From Leadbetterella sp964489955 (GTDB lineage Bacteria > Bacteroidota > Bacteroidia > Cytophagales > Spirosomataceae), in the NCBI GenBank assembly GCA_964489955.1, contig CAZBAV010000009.1:1-64000 (forward strand): DNA of 64,000 nt, read 5' to 3'. The translations under genes were made by a program, and so were the position numbers. Under the pieces are notes generated by a model, which did no database searches, was not told the DNA's origin, and was given only the letters and a program-made list of their open reading frames with translations. Shown here piece by piece: positions 44,752-55,048 of the stretch (position 1 is its first letter; each line of letters opens with the position of its first letter).

Positions 44752-47205
44752 TTACTCCGTCCTTAAACTTTTTACCGGGTTTGCTACGGCCGCTTTGATA
44801 GCTTGGTAGCTTACTGTCAATAAGGCAATCGCTGCAGCTCCTACCGCTGCCACAAAGAACATCCACCATTCAATTTCTATCCTAAATACAAAATCCTGTA
44901 ACCACTTATTCATCATCCACCAGGCTATAGGCGAAGCTATCAGAACCGAAATCAATACCAGAACCAGAAATTCGAAGGAAAGTAGACGAGTAATACTAAA
45001 TACAGAAGCTCCTAAAACTTTACGGACACCAATTTCTTTTGTTCTCCGATAAGCAATAAGTGTAGCCAAGCCAAATAAACCCAAGCAACTGATTAGAATA
45101 GCAATGAAAGTAGCAGCCGTAACGAGCTTTTGCGTTCGTCTTTCGTTTTTATAAAACTTTTCTACGGTGTCATCGTAAAAAGTATATTTAAAAGGAGCAC
45201 TTCCGTATGTTTTTTTCCAGTCGGCTTCGATGTTCTTTAAAGCACCCTCCCATTGACTTACGTTTTCAGGAAGTTTGATGTTCACTATGGGCTGAGGAAT
45301 TCTTTTGGTGGCTATTATAGAAGGATTTATTGCAGATTGCGTTCCAAACTGATGAAAATCACTCACTACGCCCACTATTGGATATGATTTAATGTTTCCA
45401 TGTTTAGAAAGCAGAACTTTCCCAACGGCTTCTTGCGGAGAACCCAATTTATAGGCTTCCAAAGCTTTTTCATTAATAACAATCTCGTTCATGGTGTCAG
45501 ATGCCATGAATCCCCTACCTGCCAACATTTTAAAATCATACAGCTTCAGATAATCGGTATCTCCAAACTTCATGTGTACCATGCTTTGTACCTCAGTGGT
45601 ATCGTCCATGTGTACTAGCACATTACCCCACATAGTATCATCCATAGGTCGGCTTCCAATAGACACGCCATCTAAAGAAGAGTTTCTCTCTAACTCATTC
45701 TTAAATACAAGAATCTTGTCTCTAGTAGCCTTGTCACCCGCAATATGGTCCGGAATATCTACCGTCACGATTCTATCTGCTGTAAAACCGGGGTTTTTAT
45801 CTAATGAAAACTGAATTTGCCTATAAATAACTACACTACCGATGATAAAAACCTGAGCTACAAGGAATTGAAAAATAATTAATCCTTTTCGCATAGAAAA
45901 GCGGTTTCTTCCCACCACTTTTTCGGTTACACCTTTTAGCACATTTACGGTATTTACTCTGGAAGAAATCCATGCCGGATACAAACCAGAAACGAGAGAA
46001 ATTACCAAAATGAGCCCCAACATAAAAGCAATCATGCTTCCGTAATTCATGTAACTGTTCATTCCTTCGGGAAGGAAATCCTGAAAGAGCCTAACTCCAA
46101 AATATGTAAACCCAAAAGACACCAATGCGGAAAACGTGCATAAAACGAGAGATTCTAGCATAAAACTCAAGATAATCTGTCCTTTTGAGCTGCCGAGCGT
46201 TTTACGAACTCCAATTTCTTTGGCACGCATTGGCAACTGTGCCGTGCTGAGGTTGATGTAATTAATACAGGCCAAAAGCAACAGAAAAGCAGCCGTAATC
46301 ATAAGCCCACGCAAAAGTTTAGGATCTACCGTACGTGTTTGAGCATTAAAACCCGACTCAAAATGCTTCTGTGTCAAAGGAAATGCCTCATACCAGCTTT
46401 CATACTTATATTTTTCATACTGCTCTTTGTTGAACTTCCTATTAACTTCGTTAAGCGGGCCGAGTATCGATGACATTTTCACTCCGGTAGAAGGTTTTAC
46501 GAACATCAAGTCGTTTGAACTCATTCCTCCCCAACGCCCCGCATCTAAATACTCGTCGTTTACCTTAATAAACTCATTGTTGTCTTCAAAACTGTTTGGA
46601 AAGTCAAACGATGCCACCACCGCAGAAACCTGTCTTTTAATAGAATCATCATATGTAATGACTTTACCAACCACATCATGTACACTTAAAGACGGAAAGT
46701 ATTCTTTTGCACGTGTATCCGTTAAAACTACCTTATCGGAACTGCTTAAAGGATCTGTAGAGCTGCCCGCAATAAACTTGTAGGGAAACATTTTAAAATG
46801 CTCAGAAAAAGTAGAAATCAGTTGAATATCTCCTTCTTCTCCATTTCGTTTCCCTCGAATCATTTCATCCTTATTCCCGCTTACATTTGCGTGATGATGA
46901 TATTGGTAAAACATAGGAACAGCCAGCTCAACACCGGGAATGTCATTTTTCAAAACACCTAAAACAGGTTTTGCTACACCGGCAAAACCACCAGATTTGC
47001 CATCTCCGTCTTTGCTTTTGGATACAATCTGATAGATATTTTGGGCATCTGAGATTTTCTTGTCATAGCTATTCTCATAATTTACCATTCTGAAAATTAT
47101 CCAGCCCACACTTATGCAGACACTCAGTCCAAGTACATTTAAAAATGTAAACAACCTGTTTCTCCAAAGTTGTCTTGTTACGGTTATTAAAAAGTTCTTT
47201 ATCAT
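44752..47205 (-). CDS. ABC transporter permease, double FtsX/MacB-type (permease 1)
   Basis: 817 residues. One membrane helix (~20-40) precedes a MacB_PCD periplasmic domain, three helices of a first FtsX core (~300-420), a second MacB_PCD region, and a second FtsX core (~690-800). The chain ends in NPVKSLRTE, shared by all five permeases. Family members move lipoproteins, peptides or drugs by a mechanotransmission mechanism together with a separate ATPase, HlyD and TolC. It lies between spacers B and C, so the whole array is probably one transcript. Confidence 0.92.
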   Translation of the reverse strand: MIKNFLITVTRQLWRNRLFTFLNVLGLSVCISVGWIIFRMVNYENSYDKKISDAQNIYQIVSKSKDGDGKSGGFAGVAKPVLGVLKNDIPGVELAVPMFYQYHHHANVSGNKDEMIRGKRNGEEGDIQLISTFSEHFKMFPYKFIAGSSTDPLSSSDKVVLTDTRAKEYFPSLSVHDVVGKVITYDDSIKRQVSAVVASFDFPNSFEDNNEFIKVNDEYLDAGRWGGMSSNDLMFVKPSTGVKMSSILGPLNEVNRKFNKEQYEKYKYESWYEAFPLTQKHFESGFNAQTRTVDPKLLRGLMITAAFLLLLACINYINLSTAQLPMRAKEIGVRKTLGSSKGQIILSFMLESLVLCTFSALVSFGFTYFGVRLFQDFLPEGMNSYMNYGSMIAFMLGLILVISLVSGLYPAWISSRVNTVNVLKGVTEKVVGRNRFSMRKGLIIFQFLVAQVFIIGSVVIYRQIQFSLDKNPGFTADRIVTVDIPDHIAGDKATRDKILVFKNELERNSSLDGVSIGSRPMDDTMWGNVLVHMDDTTEVQSMVHMKFGDTDYLKLYDFKMLAGRGFMASDTMNEIVINEKALEAYKLGSPQEAVGKVLLSKHGNIKSYPIVGVVSDFHQFGTQSAINPSIIATKRIPQPIVNIKLPENVSQWEGALKNIEADWKKTYGSAPFKYTFYDDTVEKFYKNERRTQKLVTAATFIAILISCLGLFGLATLIAYRRTKEIGVRKVLGASVFSITRLLSFEFLVLVLISVLIASPIAWWMMNKWLQDFVFRIEIEWWMFFVAAVGAAAIALLTVSYQAIKAAVANPVKSLRTE

Positions 47206-47220
47206 AATTTTGTTGTTTTA

Positions 47221-47366
47221 AGCTGACAGCTATCAGAAATAAGCTATCAGATGTTAGATTTTTTCAGTCAGGGTTTTAGAAGTTAGATATCAAAAGTTAG
47301 AATCGGCCTTCGACAAGCTAAGGCTGAAAACTGATAGCTGATTACTAAAAGCTGAAAGCTAATAAC
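47221..47366. repeat. Heptad array with inverted end, spacer C
   Basis: Six AGCTATC-like units at 47221-47262, a core, and six or seven reverse-complement units at 47322-47366. The two ends can pair as a long imperfect stem. The core holds GCCTTCGACAAGCT at 47306-47319, also found in spacer F. Confidence 0.85.
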
Positions 47367-49758
47367 TCATTCTGTCCTTAAACTTTTAACCGGATTAGCT
47401 ATAGCTGCTTTGATGGTTTGAAAACTGATGGTAAACAAAACCAATAGTGTAACCACTGACCCTGCAGAAATAAACACCCACCATTGCATATCTATACGGT
47501 AACTAAACTTCTGCAGCCATATTTTGGAAGCCCACCACGCTAGTGGAAAAGCAATAAACATGGCAATAAGGATAAGCTTTACAAAATTGGAAGAGAGTAA
47601 TGCCACAATTTCTGTCACTGAGGCTCCCAATACCTTCCTGACTCCAATTTCCTTTATACGCTGCCTTATAGTGTAAGTAGACAGTCCGAAAAGTCCCAAG
47701 CAGGCCAAAACAATAGCCATAATGGCAAAAATATTGAAGATGGTACCCGTACGTTTTTCGGCATCGTACATATTCTGGTAATCTGAATCCATAAAACGTG
47801 CTTCAAAAGGCCTGTCCGGAGAAACGGTTTTCCATATTTTTTCAAGGGATTTTAATGTCTCGGGAATCTTTGCACCAGAAACACTTACTATAGCTACATT
47901 AGCCCAATCAGAAGGGAACAGCACCAAAGGCTTGATCTCGGAATGTAAAGAAGCAAAATGAAAGTCTTTAACTACGCCTTTTACTTCTCCTGAATTTCCA
48001 TTAAAATTGGTCTTTTTGCCAATAGCTTCTTGCGGCGTCCAGCCCATGGCCTTTGCTCCAGACTCATTGACTAAAATCCGCATATAACGCTGGCCTTCTT
48101 CCTCATTATTAGCATCTTTTATATCTTGTGCGGTAAGATCCTCACCCGCTACTAGCTCAATTCCAGCAACCTTTATGAAGCTTTCGTCTACGGGATTTGC
48201 CGTAATGGCCATGTTAGTAGATGTACCAGTGGCTTCTAGCGAATAGCCTCCATTTATCGTAACAGGGCTTTCGTACGAAAAAGATACGCCTTTTACGGTA
48301 GGTATAGCTGACAGCTCAGACCTCAATAAATCCTTCTTTTCATTGAGCTTAGTGTCCATATCCAGTATCAACTTGTTCTCACGCTGGTAGCCCAGTTTCT
48401 TATCTTGAAAATAGTCTAGCTGCAGCTTGATGACAAAAGTGGCTACAATTAAGAAAATGGAAACTACAAACTGGAAAACCGTAAGGCTAGTTCTAAGCAT
48501 ACCGCCGGAAACAGAGTTTTTGAATGCTCCTTTCAGTACTTTCACTGGTTCATATGAAGACAAAACCACAGCGGGATATGCTCCTGCAAGCACTGCAATG
48601 AGTAAAGCTGTACCCACTCCGCTAAGTATCAGGATGGGTTGAAACAAACTACCCACTTCTATACCTGTACCTGCAACGGAGTTAAATACCGGAATTAATA
48701 CTGCTGCCAATATAAAACTGGCTAATAAGGCAAATCCCACCATCACTCCCGATTCACTAATAAACTGCCAGAAAATCTGCGATTTCCAGGCACCTGCGAT
48801 TTTTCTCACACCTACTTCCTTGGCCCTTTCCACACTTCTAGCCGTAGAGAGATTTATATATGTGGAACAAGCAATGAGAAGCACCAAAATGGCAACACAA
48901 GCAATAATGTAGATGTACGCCATACTGGAATTGGGCTTTATGGCATCATAAGCTGAGTGCAAATGAATGTCTGAAAACCGTTCTAACTCAAAAGATACTT
49001 TGAAATCTGTACCTACATTCTCTTTCTGCATGAAAGCGTTTATCTTCTGTTGCAGAGTAGGTAGAACATCTTTGTTGGTCAATAGCAGGTAGGTCGTAAA
49101 GTTTGCATTTGAATAGGTTTCTTCCTGGAGTTTACCACTGGAAGTAAGACTTGCTATTACACTATATTGTATCTGCGAATTTTCAGGAGCGTCTTCAACA
49201 ACTCCACTTACCAAAAATGGATTGGGATTACTTNNNNNNNNNNCTTCCTATTTGGATACTTTTACCCAAAGCCTCCTCCGTGCCAAAATACTTTTTCGCT
49301 TCAGATTTAGCTAAAACAACTTTATTGGCTCCTTGTAGAGCATTAACCGCATTTCCTGATAACAATTTAAAATCAAAAATCTCGAAGAATGTAGAGTCTG
49401 CAAAAAGGACATTAGCCTCTTTCCAAATTTTATTTTCTCCAGCTTTAATCACTCTGTTTCCCACAAATAACCTCGCCCCACTTTCAACCTCAGGGAACTG
49501 TCTCTTAAACTCAGGAAATACTTTTGTACTTGTAAAATTCCCTTTTTGAGAATGATCTCCGACTTTGTATTCCATTATCACACGCGACAACCTATCTGCT
49601 TTTATGTGGAAACGATCAAAACTCAGTTCATGAAACAAGTATAAACTAAGCAACAAAAAGCTTGTGAGACCAACTGTTAGGCCCACAAGGTTTATAAACG
49701 AGAAACTTTTATGTCTAACAATGTTTCTCCAGGCGATTTTTATATAATTCTTTATCAT
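47367..49758 (-). CDS. ABC transporter permease, double FtsX/MacB-type (permease 2), split by an assembly gap
   Basis: Two parts of one gene. The N-terminal part (49758 down to 49244) has the membrane helix and MacB_PCD start and ends at KSIQIG. The C-terminal part resumes at about 49228 with NPNPFLVSGVVEDAPENS and continues through both FtsX cores to NPVKSLRTE. Between them lies a run of 10 N (49234-49243). With 10 N the two frames differ by one, so the true gap length is not 10. The start at 49758 is chosen to match its paralogues. It is otherwise intact and of family length, ~795 residues. Confidence 0.85.
49234..49243. other. Assembly gap (10 N)
   Basis: Ten undetermined bases inside permease 2. 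Flanking frames are out of register by one base if the length is taken literally. Confidence 0.99.
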
Positions 49759-49776
49759 AATTTGTATGTATTTTTT

Positions 49777-49879
49777 GAGCTGTAAGTAGTCAGCCATAAG
49801 CTGTCAACTACAAGCCATCAGATTTTCACCTTTCCCTAGTGCTATTCACTTGTAGCTGTTCACTGTTAGTTGTTCACTT
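49777..49879. repeat. Heptad array with different right end, spacer D
   Basis: Seven units like GAGCTGT/AAGCTGT at 49777-49825 and five units like TTCACTT/GTAGCTG at 49845-49879, again with exact 7-bp phase. Confidence 0.8.
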
Positions 49880-49882
49880 ACC

Positions 49883-52264
49883 TCACTCCGTCCTTAAACT
49901 TTTCACCGGATTGGCTATTGCTGCTTTAATGGTCTGAAAACTGATGGTTAAAAATGCTATTATCATGCAGGCAAAACCAACAATTATGAAATACCACCAT
50001 TTTAATTCTATGCGATACTGGTAGTCTTGTAACCAAGTGTTTAGTAAATACCAAGCCACAGGTACAGCCACTATAAACGACACCAAAACCAGCTTCAAGA
50101 AATCTTTAGAAAGCAGCAGCGAAATGTTTCCTACACTTGCACCAAGAACTTTTCTTACACCAATCTCTTTGGTACGAAAAGCAGCTGTATAAGCCGATAA
50201 TCCAAACAGTCCTAGACAAGAAATAAATGCCGCCAAAACTGCAAACAACATAGCTAGCTGACCAACAAACTTGATGTCGTTAAACATACTATCATACGTC
50301 TCGTTCAGAAATTTATATTCAAATGGTAAAGCATGGTCAAGTACTTTTACACTCGCTTCCAAACCTTTAATCTGCTCTTTAGCATCCTTTCCTGCGGCCA
50401 AACGAACATAGATATTCCCGCCCCAGTCGGCAGTTTGCTGGACACTGGTAGGAAAAAACAACACTGGCTGGTCGGGTCCATACAGGTCATTGAACAGAAA
50501 AGGCTCGGTAATACCAATTATAGTAAAGCTTTCTGCACCTTTCCGTGCAATCTTATTTCCCACTTTTCCTTCTTTACCCAAAAGCTTGGCAAAAGCATCA
50601 TTTATAATCACATTGCTCCCTTCTGCTTGAGGATTATCACCAAAATTCCTTCCGGATGCCATTTCCATTTTCATCATCGGGAAGAAAAAAGAATTTATCC
50701 CCATGAAACTTACCAAATGATCTTGATTATTGTCTTTTCCCGGCCATACAAAACCACCTCCGTTAGACCAAATAGCCAAAATATTGGAAGTAGAAACCGA
50801 TACTTCCTCTGCTATTCCTTTACTTTTCAGGTCTTGACGGAGTACATCAAACTTGTTAACTAACTGTTCTGATAGCGGAACAGAAAGAACATTATTAAGG
50901 TCATACCCCAAGTCTCTTTGGCGTACATGGTTTATCTGAGTGTATACCACAAAAACCGCTACCATAAAAACTATAGCTATGGCAAACTGAGTAACCACAA
51001 GTCCTTTCCTCACAAATGAAGCCCCTGCACCTTTACGCTTCTTAATGGCATTTAGCGGATTAAAAGATGACAAATAAAGACTAGGATATGAGCCTGCCAG
51101 AATTCCACAAAACAGCCCTATAAAAAGCAATCCAAAAAGATTGGCCGGCTTACTCAAATCAAAGCTCAGAGGTAAATCTAACATTTGGCCAAAGGGCTTC
51201 ACTACAAGAAATAATATCAACACCGCAATGCCCAAAGCTGTCATAGAAGTAATGATACTTTCGGTCATAAATTGGGCAAAAATCTGTAATCTGGATGCTC
51301 CTACCACCTTTTTCAGACCTATTTCCTTTGCCCTCCTTTCGCTACGGGCGGTAGATAGGTTCATGAAGTTTATACACGCAATAACCAAAATGATTATGCC
51401 TATCATACCAAAAAGTTTCATGTACTTGATAGATCCCTCGCTCGGTTGTTCTACCCCCGCTCTAAAGCTGTTATACACAGCCAAACGCGTAATTGGATAC
51501 AAAAAAACCTCATGCAGCACCTTGTTACCACTCTTTTCCTTTATCAGTGGCATCATTTTCTTATTCACATCCGCTACAGCCACGCCCTCATTAAGTGAGG
51601 CATAAGTACGCATTCCGCACTGTCCCCAATAACTCCAATTTTGCACAAAACTGCTGTCTTGGAATGCTTTTACCATGCCCACCACAAAATTGGGTTTTAC
51701 GGTAATATTTTGGTCCGGAAAACCGTATACTTTAGTTACGGTAAAAATATCGTTTTTGTTAAAGCTAAGAGTTTGTCCAATAGGATCTTCGTTTGCGAAA
51801 AGTGTCTCTGCCATTTCTTCCGAAATAGCTATTTGACTCGGATTTGCTAATGAAAAATCTGCCGCCTGTTTCAGCGAAGTAAAAGGTACGATTTCGAAAA
51901 AAGAACTATCAGCATACAATCCTGATTTACTCACAAATTTATCGTCCTTACCAAAAACCCCGCCTAAATCTAATGTACGGCTTACAGCCTTAAAGCCAGG
52001 AATTTCTTTATACATGGCTTCTGCTAGCGGACCAGCTGTAGAGCTGAAAGTGACTATATCGTCACCGTATTGCTGGTTGTTTTTTACAATGTAAATATTC
52101 TCAGCATCCGCAAAAGCTCTGTTAGTATCTAGCTTGTATTGGATATACAAAAAGATGAGCGTAGCACACACAATACCAATTGCAAGGCCAGCAATGTTAA
52201 GGAGCGAATACTCTTTTTCCCTTAAGAGATTTCTCCAACCGATTTTTATATAGTTTCTTATCAT
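49883..52264 (-). CDS. ABC transporter permease, double FtsX/MacB-type (permease 3)
   Basis: 793 residues with the same layout as its paralogues: helix (~20-42), MacB_PCD, FtsX core with IACINFMNLSTARSERRAKEIG near the middle (written here only as INFMNLSTARS), second MacB_PCD and second FtsX core. It ends in NPVKSLRTE. The mid-protein motif NLSTARSERRAKEIGLKK is also seen in permease 4, so these two are the closest relatives within the array. No ATPase domain is present. Confidence 0.92.
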   Translation of the reverse strand: MIRNYIKIGWRNLLREKEYSLLNIAGLAIGIVCATLIFLYIQYKLDTNRAFADAENIYIVKNNQQYGDDIVTFSSTAGPLAEAMYKEIPGFKAVSRTLDLGGVFGKDDKFVSKSGLYADSSFFEIVPFTSLKQAADFSLANPSQIAISEEMAETLFANEDPIGQTLSFNKNDIFTVTKVYGFPDQNITVKPNFVVGMVKAFQDSSFVQNWSYWGQCGMRTYASLNEGVAVADVNKKMMPLIKEKSGNKVLHEVFLYPITRLAVYNSFRAGVEQPSEGSIKYMKLFGMIGIIILVIACINFMNLSTARSERRAKEIGLKKVVGASRLQIFAQFMTESIITSMTALGIAVLILFLVVKPFGQMLDLPLSFDLSKPANLFGLLFIGLFCGILAGSYPSLYLSSFNPLNAIKKRKGAGASFVRKGLVVTQFAIAIVFMVAVFVVYTQINHVRQRDLGYDLNNVLSVPLSEQLVNKFDVLRQDLKSKGIAEEVSVSTSNILAIWSNGGGFVWPGKDNNQDHLVSFMGINSFFFPMMKMEMASGRNFGDNPQAEGSNVIINDAFAKLLGKEGKVGNKIARKGAESFTIIGITEPFLFNDLYGPDQPVLFFPTSVQQTADWGGNIYVRLAAGKDAKEQIKGLEASVKVLDHALPFEYKFLNETYDSMFNDIKFVGQLAMLFAVLAAFISCLGLFGLSAYTAAFRTKEIGVRKVLGASVGNISLLLSKDFLKLVLVSFIVAVPVAWYLLNTWLQDYQYRIELKWWYFIIVGFACMIIAFLTISFQTIKAAIANPVKSLRTE

Positions 52265-52282
52265 AATTTTGTTTGTTTTTTT

Positions 52283-52454
52283 GAGCTTTGAGTTGTGAGT
52301 TATAAGTCTTGAGATATGAGTTTTGAGTTCCCAGTTATAATAAATAGATAATTACCTGATTATTGTTAATTACTCTTCTCTCAAAACTCATCACTAAGCT
52401 CTCATAGCTCCTTTCTCAAAACTCATAGCTCGTTGCTCATTACTAATAGCTCCC
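52283..52454. repeat. Heptad array with inverted end, spacer E
   Basis: Eight GAGTTTT-like units at 52283-52338 and eleven reverse-orientation units (for example CTCTCAA, AACTCAT, AGCTCGT) at 52378-52454 without phase break, ending at the permease stop codon. Confidence 0.9.
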
Positions 52455-54851
52455 TCACTCTGTCCTTAAACTTTTTACAGGATTAATTCTGGCGGCTTTA
52501 ATAGCATGGAAACTCACTGTGAGTATGGTAATTCCTAATGCTCCTAAGGCCGAAATCACAAAAACCCACCATTCTATGCTTATTCTGTAGCTGTATCCTT
52601 GCAGCCAAATATTTAAATAATAATAAGCTAGAGGTGCTGCAATACAACACGATGTAGCCACCAGCCATAAAAAATCTCCCGAAAGCAGTTTCCACAAGCT
52701 AAACACCGAAGCTCCTACAATCTTACGTATACCTATTTCTTTGGTGCGTTGTTCTGCCACAAATGAGGCTAGACCAAACAAACCAAGACAACTGATGAAT
52801 ATAGCAAGAATAGAAAAAATAGCCGAAAGCTTCCCTACTCGCTCTTCTTGTGCAAACTTCACAGCATACTCTTGATCCGCAAACAGGTAATCAAAAGGAG
52901 CTGAGGGAATCACGTTCTTAAATACATCTTGAACAATGGCCAAAGACTCCTTTGTGCTTTTGTTGGGGTTAAGTCTGAAGTTAATCCAGTTGACATTTTC
53001 ATAATCCAGCAGATAAATAGCCTGTTTTACGGGTGTAAAAGGTGAAGACGCTATCATGTTTTTTACCACTCCAACAATAGTCAAAGGCTGTCCTCTCCGT
53101 CCTTGAGTCCACGTGATAGTTTTACCAACAGGGTCTTTGATATTCATAAACTTCACTGCAGCCTCATTTATAAGTACGGCGTTGGAATCGGTGGCAAACT
53201 GTCTGGAAAAATCACGCCCATCTGCCATTTCAAAATCCACAGTTTTACCGTATTCATGCGTAACCCAAAACGTAGCAAAATCTGTATCGAGACTGGGGTC
53301 TTTTCCTTCCCACTCAAATCCGCTGCTATTGCTCCACACACTTGTGAGCGGACTTGAAGACTCCGCCATTTCTATTATAGCACCTCTCTTTTTTAGTTCG
53401 GAACGTAATACCTCAAATTTGCCATAAAAGTCAGACGTTTTCATCTCCATCATCACCAGACCATCTCTGTTATAGCCCACGGGACGGTTTTTAGAATATT
53501 GAATTTGCTGGTAAACAATGATAGTTCCTATCATAAGAGCTACCGAAACGGTAAACTGTCCTACTACCAATACTTTTCTTGGCAGGCTTGCTAACTTACC
53601 TATTTTGTACGTTCCTTTAAGAACCTTCACCGGATCAAAAGATGAAAGGAACAGAGCCGGATAACTACCCGCCAACAAGCCTGTGAGAAAGGTAAAAGCT
53701 AAACCTATTCCCCAAAAAGGCAGACTACCCCATGGCATACTTATCCTTTTTTGGGCTACCTCATTAAACCAAGGCAAAGAGACGTAAACAAAAAATATGG
53801 CTATGCAAAAAGCTATAAGTGTAACTAAAACCGACTCAAAAAGAAACTGCCAGACAAGTTGTGAACGAACCGAACCTACGGTTTTTCTAATTCCTACCTC
53901 TTTTGCACGCTTCTCACTTCGGGCGGTGCTCAAGTTCATGAAGTTTATACAAGCCAACAGCAATACAAAAACTCCAATGATAGAAAACATCTTAACATAT
54001 TTAGCTTGTCCGTCCATTTGCACACCGTCTTTCCATGCATTTTTCAAATGCCATTCATCCATAGGATGTAGGAATATTTCGGCATTGAATTTTTTCTCCC
54101 CTTCTGAAACCCTGTTTAATTTTGCATGCTTAATATTCTTGTTTACAGTAGCAAAATCCAGATTGTCACTAATTTGGGCAAAACCCTGAAAGGAATTATT
54201 GCTCCATTGTGTTTTTGACCATTCTAACCAAGGTTCTGATGTAAGATACAAATCCCAAGGGGCCACAAACTCCAGTTCTCTAAAATGATTATTGTAAGAA
54301 AGGTCTTCAAAAACTCCGGTTACTTTTACGTTGAGTACATTGCTAATTTTAAGCATTTCACCCATAGGGTCTTTATCCTTAAAAAAAGCCTTAGCAGCAC
54401 TTTCAGACAACAAAATGCTATTCATATTTTGGAGCCCTTCTACCGAACCTTTAAGCATTTTTAACGACAATATCTTGGGACCATCTTTGTCGATGTAAAT
54501 CCCATTTTTACTTCGATGGTCGTTTCCTCTACTCACAATGTAGTCGCCCTGCCAGGAGGCCATGGCTGTATATTTAAAGTTATCTCGGTAAGTAGTTTTA
54601 AGCTCGTTATCCAGCGGAATAGGAAGAGACTCGCCCGTATAAACCTCCCCATTCATGGTTTGGTTTTGCATGATACGTCCTACTTTCGCATAGTTTTCAT
54701 TGTCATGGTTAAAGGTGAGTTCATCCCATATCCAAAGACCTATCAACAGGGCTACGGCCATTCCCAGAGATAACCCAAAGATATTTATGAATGAGAACCC
54801 CCGCCCTCTCAAAAGGCTTCTCCATGCTGTTTTTAAATAATTTCTTATCAT
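52455..54851 (-). CDS. ABC transporter permease, double FtsX/MacB-type (permease 4)
   Basis: 798 residues, N-terminal helix (~20-42), MacB_PCD, first FtsX core with NFMNLSTARSEKRAKEVG, second MacB_PCD and second FtsX core with FGLASFVAEQRTKEIGIRK. It ends in NPVKSLRTE. It begins and ends inside heptad spacers and shares the operon direction with the rest of the array. Confidence 0.92.
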   Translation of the reverse strand: MIRNYLKTAWRSLLRGRGFSFINIFGLSLGMAVALLIGLWIWDELTFNHDNENYAKVGRIMQNQTMNGEVYTGESLPIPLDNELKTTYRDNFKYTAMASWQGDYIVSRGNDHRSKNGIYIDKDGPKILSLKMLKGSVEGLQNMNSILLSESAAKAFFKDKDPMGEMLKISNVLNVKVTGVFEDLSYNNHFRELEFVAPWDLYLTSEPWLEWSKTQWSNNSFQGFAQISDNLDFATVNKNIKHAKLNRVSEGEKKFNAEIFLHPMDEWHLKNAWKDGVQMDGQAKYVKMFSIIGVFVLLLACINFMNLSTARSEKRAKEVGIRKTVGSVRSQLVWQFLFESVLVTLIAFCIAIFFVYVSLPWFNEVAQKRISMPWGSLPFWGIGLAFTFLTGLLAGSYPALFLSSFDPVKVLKGTYKIGKLASLPRKVLVVGQFTVSVALMIGTIIVYQQIQYSKNRPVGYNRDGLVMMEMKTSDFYGKFEVLRSELKKRGAIIEMAESSSPLTSVWSNSSGFEWEGKDPSLDTDFATFWVTHEYGKTVDFEMADGRDFSRQFATDSNAVLINEAAVKFMNIKDPVGKTITWTQGRRGQPLTIVGVVKNMIASSPFTPVKQAIYLLDYENVNWINFRLNPNKSTKESLAIVQDVFKNVIPSAPFDYLFADQEYAVKFAQEERVGKLSAIFSILAIFISCLGLFGLASFVAEQRTKEIGIRKIVGASVFSLWKLLSGDFLWLVATSCCIAAPLAYYYLNIWLQGYSYRISIEWWVFVISALGALGITILTVSFHAIKAARINPVKSLRTE

Positions 54852-54874
54852 AATTTGTTTTGTTTTGGTCAGCT

Positions 54875-55048
54875 AGCTATCAGAAGTCAGAGATCAGCTA
54901 TCAGGTTACGAAAAGTTCAAGTTGGTTTCTAAAAGCTAAAACTAATTTCCACTGATTACTGATAGCTAATTGCTTATAAATAACACCTTAACCCTTTACT
55001 CGCCTTCGACAAGCTCAGTCTGACAGCTGAAGTCTGATAGCTGACATC
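54875..55048. repeat. Heptad array with inverted ends, spacer F
   Basis: Four AGCTATC-like units at 54875-54902, reverse units at 54951-54971 and 55022-55048, and the GCCTTCGACAAGCT motif at 55002-55015 shared with spacer C. Confidence 0.8.
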
